From the NCBI RefSeq assembly GCF_001072375.1, contig NZ_JVKV01000052.1, forward strand, positions 1 to 64,000: DNA of 64,000 bases, written 5' to 3'. The translations under genes and the position numbers were made by a program. Positions 52,064 to 61,799 of the stretch are shown here, in pieces; within the stretch, counting starts at the first letter, position 1, and each line of letters starts with the position of its first letter. The notes beneath the pieces were generated by a model that saw nothing but the letters and a program-made list of their open reading frames with translations, had not been told where the DNA came from and did no database searches. This DNA is from Streptococcus pseudopneumoniae. Its GTDB lineage: Bacteria; Bacillota; Bacilli; Lactobacillales; Streptococcaceae.

Positions 52064-52744
52064 TTATGCTTGTATTTCTTCAACAAGGTGACCATCATTC
52101 ATGATAAAGACACGATCGACCTTATCGAGAAGTCTGGTGTCATGAGTAATCATTACCACTCCTCTTCCCTGCTCATGGGCTATAGATGCCAGCATATCCG
52201 TAACTTGGTAAGCTCTTTGGGTATCAAGACTAGCCGTTGGTTCGTCAGCAAGTACGATGCTAGGATTGTTATAGAGAGCTCTGGCAATTGCTGCTCGTTG
52301 ACGTTCTCCCCCAGATAAGGCCTTTGGATAATGATTTTGAACTTTGTTCAGGTCCAACAAATCAAATAACTCTTGACGGTCACTTTTCGAAGATTTGTCT
52401 TTATCTAGTCGATCAATTAGGTCTAATTGTTCCTTAACGGTTAAAAAAGGAATCAAATTTGAAGCCTGTAATATAAAACCAAATTCCTTAAACCGAAGAT
52501 CTGTTTTCTCTTTTTCAGTCAAATTACCCGTATCTTTTCCCTTCACTAGAATTCTACCACTTGAAGGCTCCTGCAACTGCCCTAAGGTGGTCAAAAAGGT
52601 TGTTTTACCAGATCCAGAAGGACCAACTATGGCAACAAATTCACCTGCATTTAGTTGAAAGTTCGTCTCGTGTAGTGCAACGACTTTCATATTTCCTTCT
52701 CCGTAACTTTTCGTCACTTGCTTCATTTCTATCAATGGTGTCAT
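52064..52744 (-). CDS. ABC transporter ATP-binding protein (MacB/LolD type)
   Basis: A 226-aa ATPase: Walker A GPSGSGKTT, LSGGERQRAAIARAL signature, DEPTASLD Walker B and VMITHDTRLL switch. The ATG at 52744 has AAGGAG in front. It works with the FtsX-type permease gene 13 bp upstream. Such pairs export peptides, lipids or antimicrobials, or act as mechanotransmission complexes. The substrate is not evident. Confidence 0.9.
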   Translation of the reverse strand: MTPLIEMKQVTKSYGEGNMKVVALHETNFQLNAGEFVAIVGPSGSGKTTFLTTLGQLQEPSSGRILVKGKDTGNLTEKEKTDLRFKEFGFILQASNLIPFLTVKEQLDLIDRLDKDKSSKSDRQELFDLLDLNKVQNHYPKALSGGERQRAAIARALYNNPSIVLADEPTASLDTQRAYQVTDMLASIAHEQGRGVVMITHDTRLLDKVDRVFIMNDGHLVEEIQA

Positions 52745-52757
52745 GTTGGTCTCCTTA

Positions 52758-53813
52758 TCATTCTGCAATAGCTGTTATTGGATCAACTTTGAGCAAACGA
52801 GGGAGAGAAATCACTCCTCCAAGTAATGCCATCAAGCAAATTCCCAAACTCAATCCTAAATATGCTAACCAACTTGGATAGAAAACGAAGGTTGCAGGTA
52901 GAACAAGGATGACAGCTACAATTGCCAATAATGCTAGACCGATCCCAAAACCTGCTAGCAATATAATTTGACAAAAAAGCGACCAAACAATAGTTTTAAC
53001 CTGAATTCCTTGGGCTCTCATAATCCCATAGAGGCCTAGTTTTTGAATGGTAATAATATAAATAAAAATACCAATAATAAGACCTGATATGATAATCATC
53101 GCTAAAATCATGCCTGAAAATACGTTTACTTGAGGTGTGTAGCCCGGAATATGGGCAATCATGTTTTGAATGGTTAGTTGACTTAAACCCTCTGCAGATA
53201 ACTGAGCATCATTTTTTAAGACCAAAGCAGAAATCGAGCGACCTGCATTCAGACTACCTTGCAAGGTCCAATAGCTGGTCAAATTTGTAAACACTACAGG
53301 TTCTGTAAAAAATTTATTCCCTTTCGTAAGTCCAACGATAGTATAAGAATTTTCACTTCCATTCAGTTGAATGACATCGCCCAGTTTTATTCCATAGTTT
53401 TCTAAAGACTGATCCACGACAACTTCATTGTCACTTTCTGGGTAATGGCCCTCAATCAAGGAAGGAGAGATAAAACTATCCCAATCCTGTGCAAAAATAG
53501 AGATGTTTACCTTCTCACTATCATTGACGAGATTGGTCACTGCAAACATATACCCCAAAGGTGCTGCATCTTCGGAAACCTGATCCTTATAATTCTTTTC
53601 TGGAATAAAGGAAGCTGTCAGATTATCATTTGCATAATCTGATAAAACAATTCCTGTCGCTTGCCAATTATCCACGGCTGCTCTATTATTTCTAACAAGC
53701 CCCAGAGCTAAACTTGTCATAAAAAAGACCATAAACGCTATAAGAAAGATCGTCGTTAAAATCAAACTATAACGAAGTTTATTTTTTAAAATTTCTTTGA
53801 TTGCAAGATACAC
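52758..53813 (-). CDS. ABC transporter permease (FtsX/MacB type)
   Basis: A 351-aa protein with an N-terminal helix (residues 15-38), a long extracytoplasmic domain (about 40-230, MacB_PCD-like) and three C-terminal helices ending LLKVDPITAIAE, the classical FtsX-family end. Forms the membrane part of the exporter with the downstream ATPase. First gene of the two-gene operon. Confidence 0.88.
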   Translation of the reverse strand: MYLAIKEILKNKLRYSLILTTIFLIAFMVFFMTSLALGLVRNNRAAVDNWQATGIVLSDYANDNLTASFIPEKNYKDQVSEDAAPLGYMFAVTNLVNDSEKVNISIFAQDWDSFISPSLIEGHYPESDNEVVVDQSLENYGIKLGDVIQLNGSENSYTIVGLTKGNKFFTEPVVFTNLTSYWTLQGSLNAGRSISALVLKNDAQLSAEGLSQLTIQNMIAHIPGYTPQVNVFSGMILAMIIISGLIIGIFIYIITIQKLGLYGIMRAQGIQVKTIVWSLFCQIILLAGFGIGLALLAIVAVILVLPATFVFYPSWLAYLGLSLGICLMALLGGVISLPRLLKVDPITAIAE

Positions 53814-54163
53814 CGCAAATCTCCTTTTACTTTTCTAAGAGTGGAAAAAGCTCACTCAGCATCAAAAATAAAAGACAGAAAAATCTGTCTTTCATGCAAA
53901 TCTTTTCATTCATCCTACAAAGTGGTTCTAAATCTACGGAAACAACCAGCAATTGCTATTTATATTTGTTTCGCTTCCTCATTACAAAAACTTGAACAGC
54001 CAAGATGTTTTGAGTTGTTTACCCATCCTATCATCTTTGGGTAAGAGTGTCAAGAAATTTGTTTCATCATTTGAAAACAGACTTTATTCTTTTTGTAACC
54101 TTACTGTAATAATTTTTTTCTTGAAAAGTGGTAAAATGAAAGAGTACTGTTAAGGAGAGAATC
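53814..54163. other. Intergenic region between the exporter and DUF3270 genes
   Basis: 350 bp without a gene. It contains a hairpin AAAGACAG/CTGTCTTT around 53871-53892, another TTACCCA/TGGGTAA at 54019-54044, and an extended -10 (TGGTAAAAT, near 54129-54137) for the downstream plus-strand gene. Confidence 0.5.
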
Positions 54164-54439
54164 ATGCCCGTAAGAAAATATCAATCGTATGAGTTTGAAG
54201 AAGAGGAAACTCAAACAACGCTATACCAAGACTATGTTCCAGAAACAACTTCCGTTGCTAGTTTGAAGGAAGTTCTTTTCTTTGTAAACATTGCTTGTTT
54301 TTGCGTCTTTTTAGCCTTATTTAGCTTCATCTTTTTAGCCCTCAAGTTCAATACAGTTCTGGCTTTTAGCCTAGCAATTGCCTTGAGTTTAGCGGCATCA
54401 AACTTTCAACGTTCAATGATTAAGAAGAAATTATATTAG
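54164..54439 (+). CDS. DUF3270-type small membrane protein
   Basis: A 91-aa protein: an acidic N-terminal half (YEFEEEETQTTLYQDYVPETTSVASLKEV), then two adjoining membrane helices (about residues 37-77) and a basic end RSMIKKKLY. Architecture and position next to ciaH match the DUF3270 protein of pneumococcus. Function unknown. AAGGAGAG precedes the start and a terminator follows. Confidence 0.75.
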   Translation: MPVRKYQSYEFEEEETQTTLYQDYVPETTSVASLKEVLFFVNIACFCVFLALFSFIFLALKFNTVLAFSLAIALSLAASNFQRSMIKKKLY

Positions 54440-54446
54440 ATTCAAA

Positions 54447-54477
54447 AGGTCGGGATTTTTGTCCCGACCTATTTTTT
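54447..54477 (+). terminator. Terminator of the DUF3270 gene
   Basis: Perfect 9-bp stem AGGTCGGGA/TCCCGACCT, 6-nt loop, then A and six T. Confidence 0.85.
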
Positions 54478-54502
54478 ATACGATAGCTAAAGAGCTGCGA
54501 CT

Positions 54503-54532
54503 AGAAAAGCGATACTTGCTCTACCGCTTTCT
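54503..54532 (-). repeat. Hairpin with shared 19-nt core, after ciaH
   Basis: Arms AGAAAAGCG/CGCTTTCT around the loop ATACTTGCTCTAC. The 19 nt CGATACTTGCTCTACCGCT are identical to 15840-15858 in the mobile element, where the outer stem has other bases. It lies 16 bp after the ciaH stop. Confidence 0.55.
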
Positions 54533-54547
54533 AAGTCACAGATTTTT

Positions 54548-55882
54548 TTATTTATTTTTACGCTTGGATGGTGTTTGGATGGCGATTTTTACTTCAAAAA
54601 TCGTACCATGTGGTTTGTTATCCTTAACACTAATGGTTCCTTTTAAGGCATCGACAATCTGCTTTGCTAAGGATAAACCTAGCCCAAAGCCACCTTTTTG
54701 GCGAGTACGAGCTTTGTCAACTCGATAAAAGCGATCAAAAATTTTCTTTTTATCTGCTGCAGAAATACCAATTCCATCATCAGCCACTGACAAATAGAGA
54801 TTACGCTCTGTAGCAGCGATTACAAAATGAATAACTCCTTCTTCTTCAGTATACTTGACAGCATTGTCAAACAAGATAGTCATCAGTTGCTTAAGAAGAA
54901 GCTTGTCTGTTATGATGGTCCGATGAATACGATTTTCAAAATGAAAAACGCGGTTATTTTCAGATGCGATCATCTCATAGTTGGTAAAGGTTGTGTTAAA
55001 GAAGTCTGGCTGTACCTCTCCTAGTTCAGGATTGATACCATCATCACGACGGGCTAAATTTAGGAGATTGGTTGTTAAAAAGCGCATGTTTCGAACTTCT
55101 TCTAAACTAGAAGCAATACTCTCGCTAGATTCCATAATAGTAGCTTCCGGCTTTCGAAAAAGAGTTTCTAGACGATTTTGGAGAACAGCCAATGGAGTAC
55201 GTAGCTCATGACTGGCATTTTCGACAAAACTCTGCTGCTTCTGCATACTTTCAAGCAAGGGTTTGACACTAACGCGAGCAAGATAAAGACTAGCTATGAG
55301 TGATAAAATCCAGAAGCTGGCCATGACTACTACGATTAACTGCTCATGATTTTGACTGATTTGCTCTAGCTGACTGGTATTAATTAAAACAGCTGCATAC
55401 TTAATATTGGTCGAGACAGATTCAATATTCATCTCAGTCAGAATCACTCGATAAATCTCATCCTGCCCATAGCTATTCTGAACATGAAGCTGTCTAATGT
55501 GATTCAAATCCTTTTTATTAAATGTAACCCTATCAAGACCTAAAAAGCGATTTCCAGCTACTAGTTGATTTAAATTAGAGTCCAATAAAATCACTTCTGT
55601 ATTGGAACTGACCGTTGGTTTTTTATCCGTTGATGGAGTCACGGATTGACTATTGAAATCTTTGACTTCATCTGTTGCTCGATTAACAGCCAACTGGATG
55701 ACATCTTGAGGATTGCCACTGAGAGACAGAAGCTTCTCATCAACCGATGTGTAGAGACTGGAGTGCATAACCTGCAAGATAATCAAGGTCATAGCAGAGA
55801 AAATCAGAGTAAATACTCCAAAGTTACGGATAAAGTAGCTAAAATCTTCTGCATACCAATTCTTTTTAAATTTATTAAACAT
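54548..55882 (-). CDS. ciaH: Sensor histidine kinase CiaH
   Basis: A 444-aa membrane kinase: helix at about 22-42, extracellular sensor (about 43-182), second helix (about 183-202), HisKA domain with the phosphorylated His225 in [14 protein letters not shown], and HATPase with [22 protein letters not shown] and [13 protein letters not shown]. It controls CiaR, which affects competence, beta-lactam tolerance and envelope stress in this group. It overlaps ciaR by 8 nt. Confidence 0.95.
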   Translation of the reverse strand: MFNKFKKNWYAEDFSYFIRNFGVFTLIFSAMTLIILQVMHSSLYTSVDEKLLSLSGNPQDVIQLAVNRATDEVKDFNSQSVTPSTDKKPTVSSNTEVILLDSNLNQLVAGNRFLGLDRVTFNKKDLNHIRQLHVQNSYGQDEIYRVILTEMNIESVSTNIKYAAVLINTSQLEQISQNHEQLIVVVMASFWILSLIASLYLARVSVKPLLESMQKQQSFVENASHELRTPLAVLQNRLETLFRKPEATIMESSESIASSLEEVRNMRFLTTNLLNLARRDDGINPELGEVQPDFFNTTFTNYEMIASENNRVFHFENRIHRTIITDKLLLKQLMTILFDNAVKYTEEEGVIHFVIAATERNLYLSVADDGIGISAADKKKIFDRFYRVDKARTRQKGGFGLGLSLAKQIVDALKGTISVKDNKPHGTIFEVKIAIQTPSKRKNK

Positions 55883-56546
55883 GTTTTAAAATATACCCAA
55901 CACTACGCAAGGTTTGGAGGTTTTCAGCAAAGACTGATCCCTTTAATTTCTTACGAACTTTTGATACGTAAACCTCTACGACAGAGATAGTGGTGTCACT
56001 ATCAAATCCCCACAAACGGTCAAAAATCTGGGTTTTGGGTAAGATTACATTTTGATTTTGGAGGAAATAAACCAAGAGATCAAATTCTTTACCCAATAAT
56101 TCAACAGCAGTCTCATTGACTTTAACCTCATTAGTAGAGAGATTGACAGTCAAATCACCATAGGAAAGGGTATTTTCATTGAATTTGCCAGAACGTTTGA
56201 GCAGGGCCTGGATACGCATCTTGAGTTCTTCTAGATAAAATGGTTTTGTTAGATAATCATCTGCCCCAAGCTCAAATCCGTGTCCCTTATCATCGAGACT
56301 TTCCTTGGCTGTCATGATCAGAACAGGAGTCGAAATACCTTTTTCGCGCAATTCTTTTAAAACTTGGAACCCATTTTTTTCAGGCAACATCAAGTCCAAT
56401 AGAATCAAATCATAAACACCACTTTCAGCCTCATAAAGACCTTCTTCTCCATCAAAAACCTGCATGACATCTGCAAAATCATCCAAGAAATCAAAGACTG
56501 AATTTGACAGGCCTAGGTCATCTTCCACTAATAGAATTTTGATCAT
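55875..56546 (-). CDS. ciaR: Response regulator CiaR
   Basis: A 223-aa OmpR-type regulator. The receiver domain (1-118) has Asp9/Asp10 and the phospho-acceptor Asp51 in [11 protein letters not shown], plus the Thr/Lys switch in LIMTAKESL and DYLTKPF. The winged-helix domain follows (about 125-223, [17 protein letters not shown]…[17 protein letters not shown]). The ATG at 56546 has AAGGAGG. It is known in pneumococcus to bind TTTAAG-N5-TTTAAG repeats, and such a half site lies in its own promoter. Confidence 0.96.
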   Translation of the reverse strand: MIKILLVEDDLGLSNSVFDFLDDFADVMQVFDGEEGLYEAESGVYDLILLDLMLPEKNGFQVLKELREKGISTPVLIMTAKESLDDKGHGFELGADDYLTKPFYLEELKMRIQALLKRSGKFNENTLSYGDLTVNLSTNEVKVNETAVELLGKEFDLLVYFLQNQNVILPKTQIFDRLWGFDSDTTISVVEVYVSKVRKKLKGSVFAENLQTLRSVGYILKHV

Positions 56547-56570
56547 CAAAAATTCCTCCTTATTATACCT

Positions 56571-56592
56571 ATTATAGCAAAAATATCTTAAA
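56571..56592 (-). promoter_or_regulatory. ciaR promoter with a CiaR-type half site
   Basis: Minus strand: TTTAAG (56587-56592), 10 bp, then -10 TATAAT (56571-56576). After N5 the second half site reads TTTGCT instead of TTTAAG, so only one half is clear. It suggests autoregulation. Confidence 0.55.
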
Positions 56593-56637
56593 AAAAACTC
56601 AACTTCCCTTGTTTTTCCAAGAGAAAGTTGAGTTTTT
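56593..56637 (-). terminator. Terminator between pepN and ciaR
   Basis: 13-bp stem AAAAACTCAACTT/AAGTTGAGTTTTT followed by a U run. The U run overlaps the first bases of the CiaR-type half site. Confidence 0.85.
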
Positions 56638-56661
56638 GTCATCTATTTAGACTAGAATCTT

Positions 56662-59208
56662 TTAAGCTTTGCTATATTGAGCTACAACTGCTTCAACTGC
56701 TGCTTTTTCACGCTTAATCAATTCAACGCGAGCTGCGATATCCTTAATTCCCATGCGGATATTACGGCTAAGGGCAAGGTCAGAAAGTTGTGGTTCATAG
56801 AATGCCTTGTATTCTGCCAAGCGTTGCTCTGTTTTAAAGATGTGTGATGGGAAGATGACAAAACTGTCAAAACTCATATCACCACCAAGAGCTGCCTTAA
56901 TCCAATCCCAGTTTTCACGTGCCCACACCCATACAATTTCTTGAGTTGCTTGGTGTCCGAGGAATTGGAGATACCATGCTGAAAGGTCCTGTGGTTTCAC
57001 GACAAATTTGTCCTTCCAAGTTGCAAGCAGTGTTTGGATGTTCTCTGCATCTGTCGCATAAGCAAGGGCTGCTGCCAATTGGCGTTTAAAGGCGGCATCT
57101 GTCGCATGAGTATAGAGATCGAGATAAGTTGCGACCAATTCCTTAGTCTCATGGTGTTTCATTTCATTGATGAGAACTTGTGAACGAATAGCTGCTGGAA
57201 GTCCTGAAAGATTATCCTTGTGGGCTGCGAAAATTTGGCTAGCAACTTGACTAGCTTCTTCATCATTTGAACGAATCATCATAGAAATGGTTAATTGACG
57301 AACCAATTCATCCTCATCAGATTCACCTTCTTTAGCTTCAAAGCCAAGACGGTCATAGTTGTAACGAGCCAGTTTAGCAATAAGGGCTTTAAAGGCTTTT
57401 TCTGCCTCTGTTCCTTCATCAATGAAGCGTTCAAGGGCTGTAATAACTTGAGAAACGGCAGCAACAACTAGGTAAGATTCTTCTTGTGCCAATTGATCCA
57501 CTACTGGAAGCAAGTCTGCGTATGAAATGTGACCAGCTTCAGCTAGCAAACGACGTTCTTGAACGATTTGAAGTTTGCTTGTGTTATCAAGTTCTACTAA
57601 TTCTGAAAGAACAGCATCCAATAAGTCGCCTTGATAGTCTGTAATGTAATGTGCTGTATTTTCTGTGTTAAGACGAAGGGCTCCTTTGTTTTCAGCAAGA
57701 AGTGCTGCATAGCCAGGAATTTCGATGCTTTCTGTTTCGAGAGTATCTGGTAGTCCTTTCCAGTTGCTGTTAAGTGGCACTACCCAGAGACGGTTCTTGT
57801 CTTCGTGTTCACCGATGAAGAATTGTTTTTGTGAAATCTTCAAAACATCATTTTCAACTGTGGCAGTAAGGACTGGATAACCAGGTTGTTCCAACCAAGA
57901 ATCCATGAAAGCTGCTACATCACGACCAGATGCTTGTCCAAGTGCATTCCAAAGGTCACGACCAATGGTATTTCCGTATTGGTGTTTTTCAAAGTAAGCA
58001 TGCAAACCTTTAGCAAAATCAGCATCTCCTAACCAACGGCGAAGCATGTGCATGAGACGGCTTCCTTTGGCATAAACGATAGCACCATCGAAAAGCGTAT
58101 TGATTTCATCTGGATGGCTAACTTCAACGTGGACAGATTGAACACCATCTGTCGCATCACGTTTAAGAGCGGCTGGCACTCCACTTGTTTGGAAGTCTTC
58201 AAAGATATTCCAGCTTGGCTCGATAGCATCCACACAGACGTATTCCATCATGTTCGCGAAGCTTTCATTGAGCCAGAGGTCATCCCACCACTTCATAGTA
58301 ACCAGGTTACCAAACCATTGGTGAGCAAGCTCATGGGCAATAACGAGGGCTACTTGTTGACGGCTGGCAAAAGTAGAGTTCTCATCCACAACCAAGTAAA
58401 CTTCACGATAAGTTACAAGACCCCAGTTTTCCATAGCACCTGCTGAGAAGTCAGGAAGGGCGATGTGAAGAGATTGAGGAATTGGGTACTTGACTCCGTA
58501 GTAATCTTCGTAAAACTCGATTGAACGAACAGCGATATCCAGTGAGAAATCAAGGTTTGAAAGTGGATGCGCCTTAGTTGAGTATACACCTACCAAAGTA
58601 CCATTTTTTGTCTTAGCAGTTACCCCTTGCAAATCACCAGCAACGAAAGCTAGCAAGTAAGAAGACATACGCGGAGTTGTCTCAAACTTCCAGATACCAG
58701 TCTCTTTACGGTTTTCAACGTCAATCTCTGGCATGTTAGACAAGGCAAGTTCGCCTTCTGCTTGGTCAAATCGAAGAGCTAGGTCAAAGGTTGCTTTAGC
58801 TTCTGGTTCGTCCACACATGGGAAGGCTTCGCGAGCAAAGTGACTTTCAAACTGAGTTGACAAAACTTCCTTCTTAACACCATCAACTGTATAGTAAGAT
58901 GGGTAGATACCTGTCATGTTGTCTGTGATTTTACCTGAAAAAGCAAGAACCAATTCAACTGAACCAGCTTCTTCAAGTTCGATATGAAGAGCTTCGTTTT
59001 CATTATCAACTATAAATGGACGAGCTTGACCTGCTACTTCAACAGAAGCAATCTCTAAGTCTTTTTGGTGAAGGGAAATGCGGTCACTTTTAGCTTGACC
59101 AGTAATAGTTACTTTTCCTGAAAAAGTCTTGGTCTCACGACTCAAGTCTAAAAATAAATCATAATGTTCAGGAACAAATTTTTCAATATAATGTTCTACT
59201 GCTTGCAT
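56662..59208 (-). CDS. pepN: Aminopeptidase N (lysyl aminopeptidase)
   Basis: An 848-aa M1-family zinc metallopeptidase that trims N-terminal residues from peptides in the cytoplasm. GAMENWG substrate motif, HELAHQWFGNLVT…WLNESFA zinc site (HExxH-18-E) and a C-terminal ERAP1-like helical domain. The second of two tandem ATGs (59208) fits the AGGAG spacing and the usual length. It ends in a strong terminator before ciaR. Confidence 0.96.
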   Translation of the reverse strand: MQAVEHYIEKFVPEHYDLFLDLSRETKTFSGKVTITGQAKSDRISLHQKDLEIASVEVAGQARPFIVDNENEALHIELEEAGSVELVLAFSGKITDNMTGIYPSYYTVDGVKKEVLSTQFESHFAREAFPCVDEPEAKATFDLALRFDQAEGELALSNMPEIDVENRKETGIWKFETTPRMSSYLLAFVAGDLQGVTAKTKNGTLVGVYSTKAHPLSNLDFSLDIAVRSIEFYEDYYGVKYPIPQSLHIALPDFSAGAMENWGLVTYREVYLVVDENSTFASRQQVALVIAHELAHQWFGNLVTMKWWDDLWLNESFANMMEYVCVDAIEPSWNIFEDFQTSGVPAALKRDATDGVQSVHVEVSHPDEINTLFDGAIVYAKGSRLMHMLRRWLGDADFAKGLHAYFEKHQYGNTIGRDLWNALGQASGRDVAAFMDSWLEQPGYPVLTATVENDVLKISQKQFFIGEHEDKNRLWVVPLNSNWKGLPDTLETESIEIPGYAALLAENKGALRLNTENTAHYITDYQGDLLDAVLSELVELDNTSKLQIVQERRLLAEAGHISYADLLPVVDQLAQEESYLVVAAVSQVITALERFIDEGTEAEKAFKALIAKLARYNYDRLGFEAKEGESDEDELVRQLTISMMIRSNDEEASQVASQIFAAHKDNLSGLPAAIRSQVLINEMKHHETKELVATYLDLYTHATDAAFKRQLAAALAYATDAENIQTLLATWKDKFVVKPQDLSAWYLQFLGHQATQEIVWVWARENWDWIKAALGGDMSFDSFVIFPSHIFKTEQRLAEYKAFYEPQLSDLALSRNIRMGIKDIAARVELIKREKAAVEAVVAQYSKA

Positions 59209-59330
59209 CATTTTCTCCTATTCTATATTTCTGAGCAAATGCTCTAGTTCAAACATACCTATTTTATCATATTTTAAGTCAGAAAAAAGCTTTGGACGGT
59301 GATTTCCAAAACTTTCTTCCTTCTAGTAGT

Positions 59331-59771
59331 CTACAGAGGGTAGACCTTGCGAAATTCTTCTAAAACAACCTTGCTGTCAGGAGTAAAAGTCAGCCCAGCC
59401 TCCCTCATCCACTCGGTGAAAAAGTCCTCATGAACCTGACGCCAATAGGCTAAAGATTTGTCTCCCTCACCTTCCTTGTAGGCATGGTCGGCTGAAACCT
59501 GATGGAAAGGCTGAACGGAAACCTTTGTAATTTCGACGATGCAAACAGCTTGATCCTTACTGTCTAAAATAACATCAAAAGTTCCTTCTTGTGGAAGGGG
59601 TTCGTCCTCTACTGCGTAAAGATCGTAAGCTGAGGCAGTTGCCGTTTTTTCGCCTGTAAACACCAGATCCGCTAAAAGGTCTGGATCCACTCCAAAGGCC
59701 CAGGCATCTATCTCATCTCCGATAGAGGGGTTGATTTGCTTGTAGGCATTCCACATTTCTTGAGGTGTCAT
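59331..59771 (-). CDS. ASCH domain protein
   Basis: A 146-aa protein with the ASCH fold: WAFGVDPDLLADLVFTGEKTATASAYDLY, then VILDSKDQAVCIVEITKVSVQPF and GDKSLAYWRQVHEDFF. ASCH proteins are thought to bind RNA; some hydrolyse N4-acetylcytidine. It overlaps the upstream gene by 4 nt (ATGA), so the NUDIX – PEP-domain – ASCH trio is likely one transcript. Confidence 0.88.
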   Translation of the reverse strand: MTPQEMWNAYKQINPSIGDEIDAWAFGVDPDLLADLVFTGEKTATASAYDLYAVEDEPLPQEGTFDVILDSKDQAVCIVEITKVSVQPFHQVSADHAYKEGEGDKSLAYWRQVHEDFFTEWMREAGLTFTPDSKVVLEEFRKVYPL

Positions 59772-60616
59772 AGGTTGCTCCTTTGTATTTTTTTACTTTC
59801 TTCTTTTACACGTTTGAGATGGTCTGGATGGTTAATTTTTAAATCAAAAATCTCTGGAATAGAACTATAATGGATAATGCACTTGATATCCATTTGATTC
59901 ATTCTTTGCATGAAAGAAGCATTCAGATATCCTGCTACGGCGAAATCTATCTTTTTCATCCTTGCTTTATCCTGCATCTGTCTCAGCATTTCTAACATAA
60001 TGGGACTTTCCATATCATGCCATTGACTGTTCCTCACAGTCGCAAAAACAAAAGAAGTCAAATCATTTATTCCCACTACAATCTTTGAAATACCAGTTTC
60101 CAGTATCCTGTCCAAGTCAAAATAAGCTGATGGTAATTCAATCATTGTTCCAACTTTTCCAGTAAAACCATGCTGGCGCAATACTCTAATAACTTGTTTT
60201 AACTGTTCAGCATCATTGACAAAAGGAAAAATAACAGACAGATTGAGATTGGTTTGATAAACTTCTGTAACAACATTTGCTTCAGCATGAAATTCATCCA
60301 AACACGCCAGTAAACGCCTAGTTCCTCTATATCCAAATAAGGGGTGGCGTTCATCAAAATACTCTTTAGTCCCGTCTAGACAATTTGCTTCTGCATTTGT
60401 TAACTCTGAAAAGCGATACCAGACTTCTTCATCTGGGTACAAATGGCAAATAGTGTCTAGATAATCTTTTACAAATTGCTGACAACTTTTTAGCAGTATA
60501 TTTTGACTGATCTCCCTCACCAAATATTCCCCACGAATCATGCCGACGTGGTGCAATAGTTGTGGGTAAACTTTTTCAACAATTCTTTCGCCACTAAGAG
60601 CTAGTTGATTTTGCAT
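59768..60616 (-). CDS. Stand-alone PEP-utilizer C-terminal domain without catalytic Cys
   Basis: A 282-aa TIM-barrel protein resembling only the C-terminal PEP-binding domain of PtsI or PEP synthase: HVGMIRGEYLV (like GLLRTEFL), HPLFGYRGTRR, VGTMIELPSAYF and VVGINDLTSFVFATVR. The phosphohistidine and swivel parts are missing. The usual catalytic Cys of the MCGE motif is replaced by Ala228 in VAGY. It is therefore probably not a phosphotransferase; it could bind PEP, oxaloacetate or a similar acid as lyase or sensor. It overlaps the NUDIX gene by 23 nt. Confidence 0.75.
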   Translation of the reverse strand: MQNQLALSGERIVEKVYPQLLHHVGMIRGEYLVREISQNILLKSCQQFVKDYLDTICHLYPDEEVWYRFSELTNAEANCLDGTKEYFDERHPLFGYRGTRRLLACLDEFHAEANVVTEVYQTNLNLSVIFPFVNDAEQLKQVIRVLRQHGFTGKVGTMIELPSAYFDLDRILETGISKIVVGINDLTSFVFATVRNSQWHDMESPIMLEMLRQMQDKARMKKIDFAVAGYLNASFMQRMNQMDIKCIIHYSSIPEIFDLKINHPDHLKRVKEESKKIQRSNL

Positions 60617-61094
60617 GTTTTACCTTCCAATTCTTATAGCTTGTCATGTCCAATTCTGGAAATCCTCGTAACTCTGCCTTCACCTTCAATACTAAGGGGG
60701 AGGCATTTTCTTCGGTAATCTGCTCAAGAGGAAGCCAAATTGCCTTTGCTGAATCATTGCTTCCGTCAAGAACTTCCTGAGGAAGGGATTTTTGAGAACG
60801 TTCTAAATCAAGTACTATATCATAAAAGGCCATGATATGATGTACTGCGAAGTCTTGCCCCTCTTCTTGAACCATCACATCATAAATCCTAGGATTTGAA
60901 TAACTGCTAAGAGTATAGCCTGTCTCTTCAAGAACTTCTCTCTTGAGAGTTTCTGTCAGCCCCTCCCCTACTTCCTGACTACCACCAGGTAAATCAAAAC
61001 GATGCTGATAGGGGCCTCTCGTTTTTTCAATGCAAAGCAATTTCCCGTCTTGAAGACAGACCCCGTATACACCAAAGTGATTTTTGATTTCCAT
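60594..61094 (-). CDS. NUDIX hydrolase
   Basis: A 166-aa NUDIX protein: the box reads GGSQEVGEGLTETLKREVLEETGY and fits GX5EX7REUXEEXGU. It hydrolyses nucleoside diphosphates linked to another moiety; the substrate is unknown. It leads a three-gene overlapping run with the PEP-domain and ASCH genes. A role in nucleotide clean-up is an inference. Confidence 0.9.
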   Translation of the reverse strand: MEIKNHFGVYGVCLQDGKLLCIEKTRGPYQHRFDLPGGSQEVGEGLTETLKREVLEETGYTLSSYSNPRIYDVMVQEEGQDFAVHHIMAFYDIVLDLERSQKSLPQEVLDGSNDSAKAIWLPLEQITEENASPLVLKVKAELRGFPELDMTSYKNWKVKHAKSTSS

Positions 61095-61133
61095 ATTCCA
61101 CTCTTTCTAAAAGTCAAAGATTTCTAGCTCACT

Positions 61134-61739
61134 TTATCCCTTAAAAGGAAAGAGGCTATAGATTTCATGTTCCTTGATATACTTCTTCAGTATCTCCATA
61201 TTCTCTTCAATTTTTGCCTGAATATCTGTCTCTTCACACGTTGACTCAGCAATAAAGAGGTGAATCTTCAATAAATCTGTCAAGTATAGCAGACGACGTT
61301 CCATTTCTGATTCAGGACTTGATTCTTGCTTAATTTTTGCAAGCTTTTGCTCCAAGCTATCACCATTCAAAAATCTCTGATGAACTTTCCTTCTTATGTT
61401 TTGAGTGGATTCCTCCCCTTGTTCTAACGGAGACAAAAGGAGTTTTTTATAGGCAGATAGCTTATTTTCTGTTTCTCTTTCCATATAGGCCAATAAAATC
61501 AGAGAACTGTCAACAAAGGTCCAAGTGTTATAATTTCCTTCAAATGGGACTTGTATGACACTCTCCAATAATTTCTTAGCCATTTCCTCTTGACCATCTA
61601 GATAAAGTAGATAGGCCAGATGATTTAGCGATTCGAGATAGATAGCTTGGGTTTTCTTATTCTTTTTGGGGATCAGGTTTAAATACGAGACTAACTCAAG
61701 ATTATTTTCAACCTCTTCGATTAGTTCTTTAACATTCAT
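61134..61739 (-). CDS. Unknown 201-aa helical protein
   Basis: MNVKELIEEVENNLELVSYL… is all-helical, with TPR-like helix pairs (AIYLESLNHLAYLLYLDGQEEMAKKLLESV). It may be an immunity or regulatory protein; it stands first downstream of four small immunity-like genes on the same strand. No catalytic motif. Confidence 0.6.
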   Translation of the reverse strand: MNVKELIEEVENNLELVSYLNLIPKKNKKTQAIYLESLNHLAYLLYLDGQEEMAKKLLESVIQVPFEGNYNTWTFVDSSLILLAYMERETENKLSAYKKLLLSPLEQGEESTQNIRRKVHQRFLNGDSLEQKLAKIKQESSPESEMERRLLYLTDLLKIHLFIAESTCEETDIQAKIEENMEILKKYIKEHEIYSLFPFKG

Positions 61740-61799
61740 TTCTTTTCTCCTATCCAGTTCACTTTTTGTTATTTAGAAAGGCTTTTTCTCAGATTAATT

